Source: Trichostrongylus colubriformis (Eukaryota > Nematoda > Chromadorea > Rhabditida > Trichostrongylidae). From it: a stretch of 64,000 nucleotides of DNA. This document shows, piece by piece, positions 54,900 through 64,000 of this stretch; position 1 is the first letter of the stretch; every line of letters begins with the position of its first letter. Location: positions 31,969,994-32,033,993 of the forward strand of contig OZ022259.1 of NCBI GenBank assembly GCA_963978905.1, written 5' to 3'. Made by a program: the position numbers and the translations under genes. Below the pieces are notes generated by a model. That model ran no database searches, was not told where the DNA came from, and was given only the letters and a program-made list of their open reading frames with translations.

Positions 54900-57130
54900 C
54901 TGATTTTTCTGTCCTAATGGCATACAACCGTCGTTCTGCAGCTATTCAACCGGGCGAGTTTCCGGCTAAGGCGGAACGTTTATTTTTCCCATTCTTTTTG
55001 TTCGCCATTTGAACTACAATCTGCCGAATTCATCGCTTCTAGTGGCTTTTCCCTTTGCAAGGTAAATGAAGGAATGGTTGAGAAGTGGCAAAGTAAGAAG
55101 CAATAAAAAATAAATTGGGAATTCTTTATTTTTATTTAAAGTGTAGAAGATGTAGAAAATGGATTTGATGGACTCAGCCAACTCTTCCCATCATTGAAGT
55201 TTTCAACAAAATCACCTATAAAAAACTAAGCCCATGAAAAAACCTCTGGAAAGATTGTTTTTGTAGTTTGGGCTTAGCACTCACATGCGATGACCTTTCG
55301 TGTTCCCTTGAAAGTTTTGTCTCTTCGCCAGAAAAAACGTACTTTTAGTAGTACACAAAAGTGCATGTACGTCAAAGAACACAAGGAACGGGAATTGCTG
55401 GAACCCGACGCGACTGGCGCCGCTCCAAAATCGGGATGATGGCGTTGAATGGGAATAAAAAGAAAAGACGAAAAGTGTTGGCAAAAAGAACCCATCTGAG
55501 GTGTCATCTATGCAGTTTTTGAAGGAGTGGCTGTGATCGAAAATCTTAAGGCTTTTACGAACCCTTTTCGTACTTTCTCCAGCGAAAATAACAATCTGCT
55601 CTAATTGCTATATAACAAGCAGTCGAAACAGCAACATTTTCAGTGCAGTAATGCGAATGCACGCGACACCATTTGTAGGTCGTGTAGTTCCTTACCTTAC
55701 GGTTGGTGAGACATGTATGTGAAAAGTTCTGCTAAAACCCTCGACTGTTTAATTTTGATTTTCCGAGCTTCCTTATCCGGTATTTCTTTGTGCATCCAGT
55801 TGGTCAGAACAAAGAGGAATAACGCTCACGCTCGAAATGATTGCATTATTGCTCAAAGGATTTGTGCACTGAAATTCCAAGATTTTTCTTTCTGTCAATA
55901 CCACTATACACTAAAAGGCACTTTGCTCACGGCTCACGCTTGCCGAGAATGCAAAACAGAGAGCAATGGAAGAAATGAAAGTAATTGCGTAAAATGCTCC
56001 TGAAATGTGCTTTTTGAGCAGGAGTAATCTGTGACTCGCTACATTCACCGTCATGAAAATATGGAGCACTCAGTCGGCACAGTTGGGCTTCAGAGCACCT
56101 ACGGCATCAAGGTCCGCCTAAGACAGCAAGGTCAGCTTCCGTGGTGAGTCTCTCGTGGGAAGCTCCCTAATGATTGACCCTCCGTTTCGAAGAAGTCACT
56201 GAGCTCTTGATGCTCGGACAACGCTGCTGTGATCCGAAGACCTTTTTCAGCAATTCTCATAAAAAAACTCAAAGCGCGTTTTTGAAAAAAGTCGACTACA
56301 AAAAAGTCAATTATTATGCTTGTCTTCCCAATTCGTCACTTCAACAGACTTTTTAGCGCCGTGAAGCATTAAAAGTAACTCACTTTTACATGACTGACTT
56401 TCAATAATTGTGAGGCTTGAGGAGAGGGGAGGTAATATAAAGGTTCTCGACACGTCATAAACTACGGGGCACGTTGGTTTACTTCTCCTCTCCCCAAACT
56501 AAGATTTGGACTTGGGTAACGAGGGAAAATGAATTTGTAGTTATCAACTATCTTTAAAATGAAGGCCTACCCTCTAAGAAATCATCTGTGGCTAAACTCG
56601 CGTTGAGAGGTTGCTTTGGGGTCTTCATCGCATTTCGGTGCGACGGTGGGGGACAGTGAAGGAGTAGTCGGGAGGTCGGCAACGTCGAAAACGTCGGCAA
56701 CGCTAGCTTAACCAATCCCGCGTCTGCATCACCTCCTTCAATGATGCAGAGGGCGCGAAAACACGTCGTGAAGAGGATCGATGGAAGTAGTAACAGAATC
56801 CTATTTCTCGAGATTGTTTCTTTTTATCCCTTCTTTACTAATGCACCGATCAGCATCTAGCCCTACTTTCATATTTCATCATATTTTCCTAAAACTATCC
56901 CGAACGGTTCGAGCGTCTTTTTCAAGAGAACATAGTCACATTCGCTGTTTCGCTGACGTGTAGAAAACGCTAGAGGGCTTTTCAACTTTTTGACGCTGTG
57001 ATTCCCACGTACTTGTGATGGCTAAAGACGCCAAGAATTAATTGCAAATGAGAAAAAGTGGATGACGTCGAGTGCAACGAAAGTCATGTAGCTCAGCCTC
57101 CAAAAAGGATTTGTGCCAAATTACTCGCTT
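54900..57130. other. Intergenic, repeats only
   Basis: Includes the dispersed repeat at 56560-56910. Elsewhere only short frames; the minus-strand frame at 55507-55274 is not supported as a gene. Confidence 0.35.
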
Positions 57131-57134
57131 GCAG

Positions 57135-57217
57135 GTGAAGAACAGAGGGTTGAAGTGGGCTCAGACCATTGCACCAACTGCAATATCGGCCTCATCCTGT
57201 GTTCTAGGCCGGAAAAA
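57135..57217 (+). CDS. Weak candidate exon with Cys pairs
   Basis: After a CGCTTGCAG acceptor the frame reads EEQRVEVGSDHCTNCNIGLI then LCSRPEK and meets GTATAC. The HCTNC...LC arrangement and acidic start look coding, but no partner exon was found. Confidence 0.25.
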
Positions 57218-58078
57218 GTATACCAAAATTTGCTCTGGAGATAAAAACCAATGCATTCGTGATCTGGTGGTGCCTCACTTAAAATTTCAAAGAACTTTAG
57301 TTCTTTGATTGCATTTCAATTAGCCCAGCAATGAGGCTCTGTTATGAAAAAAACATTTTCTTGAGTAATTGACATCTCAATAAAATCACGTAATATTATT
57401 TCATAACTTTGGTTTACAAAAAAAAATTGAACACTGCGAGAAGCAATCGGCACTGTGCAGTGCTAATTGCGTTTTAAATGAGAACCATCATTATCTACTG
57501 ATTTTTTGGCTCCTGTATGATCGTTTATTTTGTTATAAGGATTATAATGAAAAAGTATTCAATGTTTTATAAATATAGATGTATATTCTACGAAAGGAAA
57601 ACTGTAAAAGTTTCGAGCTTCTAAGATATTTTTATCTACATATATTTAGTGCTACATATGGCAATTTCAAATTGCTGCTATCGCTCTCCATGTTTGAGTA
57701 TTTACATATCCCAGAATTGCAGGTCCTTCCTACAAACCCAGAGATCACGGAGCTTAGGTTTAGTTCAAGATTTCAGTCTGGCCACAGAGATACGTATCAG
57801 TAAACCAATCCGCAAGAATTGGGTGGCTTGAACGATTTCCAAGGTGTCTCATCCGAGGGTTGTACATCTCTGCGTTTCTTTTTCATGCCGCAAATACACG
57901 ATGGTTTTACGAATATTTTTTCTTCAAAAAAAGCCTTATCACAAAAAACGTGAAGATCGAAGAAATTCTGAAAATTTTGTGAGGATGCGGTTATCAAGGT
58001 GGATGACTTTTCCCATCAGCTTAGCCCCTGAGAGGTTGAAACGATTTATTCTTTGATATGATCGATGGAGTTTTGAAA
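57218..58078. other. No supported gene
   Basis: AT-rich DNA. A minus-strand frame at about 57890-57800 (KKKRRDVQPSDETPWKS) resembles part of the candidate exon at 58316 (RRRRDVEQPDDESPTKR), which hints at a duplicated exon, but no splice border is clear. Confidence 0.3.
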
Positions 58079-58316
58079 CGCATTTTGATGCTCCCGTCGA
58101 CGGCGTCGTCGGCGCACGATGTTTGCGTGAGATCGTCGGTAACATTAGCGGGGGCCGGGCACCGGCAGCAGCAGCAGCAGCCCATGCTCCCTGCCCCGGC
58201 TGCAGCGCCAGCGCCGTTTTTCTCGGCCCACTTCGATCGAGCGCTCTTTTTGTCGGGCTCTCATCGTCCGGTTGCTCAACATCCCGTCTTCGTCTACCTT
58301 CCGGAGTTCGCTGCAT
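58079..58316 (-). CDS. Candidate first exon, basic and Ala-rich
   Basis: The minus-strand frame from an ATG at 58316 reads MQRTPEGRRRRDVEQPDDES, PTKRALDRSGPRKTALALQP, an Ala run of six encoded by GCT repeats, then PPLMLPTISRKHRAPTTPST. GC content and codon use differ from the surrounding AT-rich DNA. The composition suggests a disordered nuclear protein. No donor was fixed and no other exon was found, so the extent is a guess. Confidence 0.35.
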
Positions 58317-58329
58317 GGAAATCAGCTAG

Positions 58330-61300
58330 CTAGCACCGCAACACACCGGCATTCCAGTATTCCGCATACTGAAGCAACCCACTGAGAAAGCTGCTTTTGT
58401 TTTGTGCTATAACGTCTCTGAAAACTCGCCTTTCTCTCTCAAAAATGTTTTTCCTGAAGGCGGCCGGCATCCTTCCGTCTGCTGGCTGCTCCGAAGCATT
58501 CAATTATGAATTCCTCGCGGTCTGCCGACGACACGAACAGCTTTCACCTATGGAACGCCCAGATGTGGCTTCCACCTATTCCTCTCTTAATCGATCACTG
58601 CAATGACGAATTCATGCTCAAATATTTGACTGTTTTTGTTGTTCGTACTATCTGTGTATCCTTTCCATGCATATTACGTATCTGTATGAAGGCTGTCATA
58701 TGCTAGTCAGCCACCTAACTCTCTAACGTTTTGGTCATTACAAAAATGGTTGATGAGCCATATCCTTCGTTTTGGGATCACGTCGTCCTTTAATTCAGCT
58801 CCGCACAGAGATATTGCGCTGGGCTGCGGTCTGAGCATGGGGGCAGCTAGATCACGGCCAAGAATTCCGGGATTCGTTTTAGGTTGGAAAAGGGAGAAAA
58901 GTTGGTTTTGAGAATTTTGTGGCCAGTGAACCGATCTCTAAAGAAAAGGTAGCGTCAGTCCGCCATTCCATAATCACGCTTAATGCACTAGGCAACATTG
59001 TTATGGTTATAGAATGAGGATTTTTAGGGATACACCTTAAGGATACCGACAGCGTCAAATGCGTCGGAGGAGGGGGGGGGGCGTACTTACAAAAAATTAA
59101 ATTTTCCTCGATGCTGTGCTTGACGCTGAGACAAATGTCTCGCCATTTCTTCAATTACTGTTTCATTATTGCTGTATTTTTCATTTCATACTATTTACTT
59201 TTGTCTTGGTTAAGTCCCGTGTGTACCAAGGAAGAAGAGGAAGGTGCGTGGAGTTTCGCTAGTGTAGGTAGTGGATGAGTTCCGTGCCTGAAAAGCATGT
59301 GTGCGAGTTTGAGTTCCGCCTACGATCCAAGGTTCGGCTTTTGACTGAGCTCCCTTCTTCTTCCCGGAAATTCCCTTAATTACAGCACAGGAAATAAAAA
59401 GTGAAGCGAAGTTTTAGTCTACTAAATCCACGTTATACATCTGAATATTATTGCTGTATCCTGGGGAGTGTGCCAGGCCAGAAAATCCGCGTCGCGATTA
59501 TGCGAGGGAATAGGTGCGAGCTAGAGGTGCCATGCTAGTTGTATCTAAAGCGATCACAGTGTACGTTATTTTTGGCGTGCCACTTTAGGGAGCTACTAAT
59601 ACGTGACTTCTAGCTTGCAGTGGTCGCGTCGCGCGTCATATGCGGCCACGCGAATTTTCGGTCACACTAGCACACACCCATATCGTACAGGTGCAACGAA
59701 GGAAAGGATACTCAGACTCTTTCTTCCCACTTTTGATTCGGATACTTTTCCGCGGGGATGATCATGTTATTGATTGACTATATATTTCTGTTTATCACCT
59801 GCTTAGGTGTTCGGCGCGTTCGTTCCACTCGCGAATAATATAATAAATAAAGAAATCAATCAATTCATATTTTTTGATTTCACTAATCATTACTGCCACC
59901 ATCCCATTTTTGGGATCTGGGGCTAATTCGATGTTTGGCTGCCCTCACACTCTGCGGCACTGATGTCGGCCTAAGAAAGCTGCCAAAGCTTTTCGCCCTT
60001 GCCTTCTGTTTTCTTTCTGAAATATGCTATTACTCGATAAGTCGATAACTCTTCAACCTCATCCTTTCCTAGGCACTCACCTCCACTTCTTTCTAAGGTT
60101 TAGTTCATTTATAAGAGTTGAGAAAAGCATAGTTGTCCCTATTGAAGCTATGTTGCAGAACACTTATTCCACTGGTTGGATTTCACTTACTTCATCACTG
60201 AATTCAGATACTGCTATTCGAGTTATGAAACCTAGTGTTAATACGTTGTAAAATTTCTTAGTAGTGTGCGCACGAAGGGGGGGGGGTGGGAGAGTGCTGA
60301 AGTGGTTCATCCACTACGGAGCTCCTTTCCTTCTTGGGCTTGACTTAAATTCGTTCTTCCTAAATCGTAGTCATTTCTTCGAATTCTCCTACGCCTTTAT
60401 TGTCTTGTTTTTATTGATTTTTGTTCTTATTGCCGCAGTTTGAATTTGCATGCATGGATCCAGAGGCCTACCTCCTCTCTATGCGTCTAAACGGGGGACT
60501 CATTTTTGATTATTGAGCTGCAGAGCAAATCGCAGATAAGTACTCCGCCGCAGTACATCATTGTTTCGAGATCAATACTTTCAAGAAACTAAGACAAAAA
60601 AAGCATGGAGTGCGAGTATGAGTGCCGTCCAAGTCCAAAGCTATTTCACGTAATATCCTCTCCTCCTCTTTGTCCAAGAACACATGTAATTCAGCATTCC
60701 TTCTCCGACCCTACTCCAATGAAGATATCGACCTCTGCTCTGTCGCTCTCTTTCATCTTGCCTTTCCACTGACTGCTGATTTGAAGCATTTGAATGGCGA
60801 GGAGATAAAAGCATCATACTGAAGAAGATTAAAGTGCCTCCCAAAGGGGAGCTCCCAGGTCACCGTGGCCACTCGAGGTGAAATGTATATGGCCCAATGC
60901 AATTTTAACCGGTAATCTCAATTCTGCCTTTCTGATCTGCTTGACGGGGCACCCCTAGGCGTCTAGGAAGATAGCTACAGTGTGACCCTCTCCCCTCTAC
61001 GGCGACCAGATACGACCCCCCCCCCCCCTTTTAACCTCTACAGTACCAGTAACTGTTGCCGGATTGCATAGTTGCAATGTGTTTTATTGCTGTATAATCT
61101 TTTCCGGGGCAAAAAGATATTTATTTTACGTTTTGTCACACGGATTTTGATGAAATATCCCTTGCTTCTCATCTGCTCACTGAAAATTCAGATTTTAGTG
61201 TTTATCGTTGACCAATTGAGGTACGACCCTCACCCTCCTATCCCGTCAAGTACGATTCCCTCTCGAGGAATTCACGACTATCGGTATACCCTGCCTGCAC

Positions 61301-61400
61301 TTCATGACTTATCCCACCTGGCATGACAAGTACTGAGATTGGGCAGCGGTTCCAGCAAGGGTCTGGGCATGAAATCTTTATACCAAGGTTCGAGACTTCT
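58330..61400. other. Intergenic, repeats only
   Basis: Contains a tRNA-like fragment (59254-59345), a dispersed repeat (59480-59690), G-runs at 59070-59080 and 60279-60286, a second tRNA-like end (60603-60650), the copy of the 50.6 kb repeat (60930-61090) and a 14-base C-run at 61017-61030. No gene is supported. Confidence 0.4.
59254..59345 (+). repeat. tRNA-like SINE fragment, copy 2
   Basis: GTTTCGCTAGTGTAGGTAG, then GAAAAGCATG(T)GTGCGAG and TTGAGTTCCGCC, parallel to 43650-43727 and to 60603-60650 (AGCATGGAGTGCGAGTATGA). Confidence 0.4.
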
Positions 61401-61404
61401 ATGC

Positions 61405-62790
61405 ATGAGCTTGTTCTGCTTTTTCTTGATGCACCGCCCAAACGCTTGCAAATTGCTTTTACGTCTCTGCAGAGGTAAGCGTGGCGCTCACTAATACCTG
61501 CAGGCACTGAAAGATGCCATCCTGGCTCCTGTTACCCTGACCTTGGAACCAATATACCAATCAGTTCCACTATCAGGTTTGTTTACAGGACGTGCTAATA
61601 TGAAATTACAAAGACTTGTGAGCACTTATGTTTTTTGATCCTTTTGATGGTAACGTAAAGGTGAACTATCATCGAACATATCAGTTTAGGTGGAAAGTTG
61701 TATTTGAGAAGCGTCACTCGTAAAGTACAAAAAAATTGCAAAGTTCGTTTTAAGAATTCGTTCAGCGCACACTCCCTGGTAGGCCGCGTTCATACTTTGC
61801 GGTGTCAACGGCGCGGTGTGGCTGTGTCCACACCTATGCCACATTGTCTCGATGTCCGCAATGTCTCTGCACCTCTCCCGTGCCACTCTGCCTTGCTGCT
61901 TGTGACGCAGCCACGCCCCTCCGACGCAAAGTATGAACGCAGCCTTAGCCTCATGTTTTGGCCCTTGCCGGAGAAACAGGCACACAAACCAGCTCCTCTA
62001 GAATGTGCCTTCAAATTTAGTTTGGTTCCAATATTGTGGACATGGATATCGCGTATTTTTTGTGAGATTATTAACATACACCTTTTCATGCGAAATGATG
62101 GTATCCATCCACTTAATCGCGGAGTGAAATAAATCTTCGGGGACAAGTTTTATGTATCTGGTCTCTGGTTTCTATGGCAAGAATATAAGTATTATTATTA
62201 TTTATTGTCCGTTCCACATGACAGAAAACAGCACATTAAAAACTTCGAACAGGCACTGAAAAAGAACATCCAGAGAAATACAAACACAAACATATCAAAC
62301 TATACGCCAACATAAACAAAACACTGGATGGGGTACGAGTGTTTGATGACAGCATGATGGAGACTTGGTTTCCACGCTGAACGAATGCAATTTTTTGTAC
62401 TTTGCCAAAGACGCTTCCGAATACAACTTCCCGTCAAAGTGATATGTTGGATGTCAGTTGAACTTTTCGTCACCAAAATCGACGGTAAGGTGGCTGTGGC
62501 TCACGGGCGGAATTCTTTTTCAGTTCCAACTATTTCTTAGGGCGTCTGATAAGTTCTCACAAAGGCTTTACTATTTCTTATTTGCATGTCCTGTAAACAA
62601 ACGTGGTGGTTGGATTCGGTGGTATCTTGGCCCCAGAGGTCAGGATAGTCAGAAGCCAAGACGGCAACTTTCAGTGCCTGTAGCGTATTAGTGTGCGCCA
62701 CGCTTACCTCTACAGAGTAAGAGCAATTTGCAAGCGTTCGGAAAGTACTTCAGGAAAAAGCACCGCTGTTCCGACTGAGCTCTGTCTGAA
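61405..62790. repeat. Long inverted duplication
   Basis: The left arm (about 61405-61600) is repeated inverted at about 62585-62790. Shared blocks include ACGCTTGCAAATTGCT, AGAGGTAAGCGTGGCGC, CAGGCACTGAAAG and TTTGTTTACAGGAC. Each arm is about 190 bp, well diverged. The 980-bp spacer holds MITE copy 5 and a TTA microsatellite (62190-62205). It may be a foldback transposon or an inverted copy of an exon-bearing segment. Confidence 0.7.
61782..61944. mobile_element. Palindromic PIF/Harbinger-like MITE, copy 5
   Basis: GGCCGCGTTCATACTTTGCG at the left; GCAAAGTATGAACGCAGCC before TTA at the right (61945-61947). The left flank is GTA, so the target copy is imperfect. No gene; frames on both strands are palindrome artefacts. 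Confidence 0.7.
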
Positions 62791-62799
62791 TTACTTCAC

Positions 62800-64000
62800 A
62801 ATTGGTAAGATCTGATGTGCAGGTTGCGCCGTATATCACAGGTTTCTGTAACTGCGGTCGCAGAATCGTATAGCAGATTTGAAGGGCATATTTGAGATTA
62901 TCGCCCAAAACTGCACTCGCCATATATCTCATCTCGAATGACCATGGTGACCTGGGAGACCTCCCTTGTCCCTTGTCAGAATTACCTGCAAGCAAATAGA
63001 GTTCCCCACCCCCAAACCTCAACATTTCAGACAAATGCTTCTAAATCCACATCTCATCTCTCGATAATACTAGCCGGTAAAATTGAGGGGTTTCACGATG
63101 AGCCGCTAAATGTGGATTTCATCTAAGCCTAAAAAGGGAAGAAGCTTTATGCTGAATGAATCCCTTCTCCACTCTGTCCTTTATTTAACGTATTTTTGAA
63201 TTCGCGACTTCTTCAAGGCTTCGGATTGAATGAATCTGGGAATGGAATTTCGGATTTTTTCTTGCCGTTGATTAATTCGGGCGTGGTTTGCTATGTGAGC
63301 CATCATATCATATTTCGGAGTCGATTATTTCTCGGCTCTTCTATTCGGCCGCCTATATTAGCTCCGATTTATTTCGTTTTCGTCCTTCTATTATGCATTA
63401 TGATTTTCTCTATGTTGAGCAGAATCTAACAGTGATGCTCGTTCGACAATGAGAATCACTCTGAAATGTTTGGTGTATAGAGAGTGCGCCGCGCACCAAC
63501 TTCATTCGAAATCGTAGTCACATTAAGGGTCATTGTTACGAATAGGTTGAGCTTCACGCAGTCTGCATATTGTGTTCCATTGCACTAATCACACCTAGTA
63601 ATGCGTAAGAGGCACTGCGGCTGTTTCACTTCTGGAGCACGTTATGCCCATGGATTTTTTCCAAGATTGAGGGAATGTGAATCATCGAATAAGCCTAAGG
63701 GGAGGGGGTTTCGGGAACAGGGAACCACTTCTCACGTCATGAACCCATTAATCGTCCAGAAAATATGAAGTCTCGATAAGGGTACCCGGGAGTCGAGAAC
63801 TCCTCGACAAGGGAGTCGAGGACTTTTTGTCAGCGGAGTCGTAATTGCTGTGGTCAACAATGTTCCAGGTTTGATGAGAAACGTGCCGTCAGCTAACCCA
63901 GTAAGTAAGAAAATATGATCGGATATGAGTGATCAACAGAAAAATACGGTAATAAAATGCTTAGTATACTTTGCAATTGGCAATAGTTTCTGATACTGTA
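62800..64000. other. No supported gene
   Basis: The minus-strand frame 63034-62750 and the plus-strand frame 63196-63429 have no known motif. The region near 63780-63830 holds the small inverted motif GAGTCGAGAACTCCTCGAC. Confidence 0.35.

Noticed and set aside
1..64000. CRISPR array, prokaryotic operons, rRNA
   Set aside because: No regularly spaced direct repeats, no polycistronic bacterial-type genes with ribosome binding sites, and no rRNA-like sequence were seen. Gene structure is spliced throughout.

Overview
The window is nuclear DNA of a nematode, most likely a strongylid (hookworm-like) parasite. It carries small exons split by much larger GT-AG introns and polypyrimidine-TTTCAG or TTTCTAG acceptors just 5' of start codons, as expected for spliced-leader trans-splicing. 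It also carries Tc1/mariner remnants, including one resembling the hookworm bandit/Hsmar1 lineage, and an RTE-type non-LTR retrotransposon. No bacterial, plasmid, phage or CRISPR feature was seen. Gene models were built by hand by linking open, phase-compatible exons, so exon ends are predictions.

Layout. 1-13.5 kb: a minus-strand gene of unknown function with widely spaced exons (13,477 down to about 1,767), whose introns hold a deleted mariner, an LTR-like repeat and repeat copies. 13.7-14.8 kb: inverted-repeat DNA including a palindromic mariner-derived element. 16.2-18.0 kb (perhaps to 21.6 kb): the 3' end of a minus-strand gene for a coiled-coil plus MYND-finger protein of the ZMYND11/BS69 (C. 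elegans BRA) type. 24.3-25.7 kb: a compact three-exon plus-strand gene for a small, probably mitochondrial membrane protein. 27.7-37.2 kb: a complete sixteen-exon plus-strand nucleoporin gene, NUP50/NPP-16, with an FG-repeat region and a C-terminal Ran-binding domain; its introns hold a Tc1 remnant and a bandit-like mariner remnant. 38.9-45.0 kb: scattered exons of an unrecognised minus-strand gene.

45.4-64 kb is almost entirely repeats: a long-TIR foldback family in three copies, one interrupted by an RTE retrotransposon whose 5' part is inverted (twin-priming structure, 14-bp target duplication) and another by a Tc1-like MITE; several palindromic PIF/Harbinger-like MITEs; tRNA-like SINE fragments; and a long inverted duplication at 61.4-62.8 kb.

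The protein genes do not form an obvious pathway. NUP50 acts in Ran-dependent nuclear transport and a ZMYND11-like protein would act in chromatin or signalling. The clearest unusual biology is the record of transposition: nested insertions with readable target duplications, a twin-primed RTE, a palindromic mariner derivative, a piece of host exon held in a hairpin, and serial duplication of FG-coding mini-exons in the NUP50 gene.
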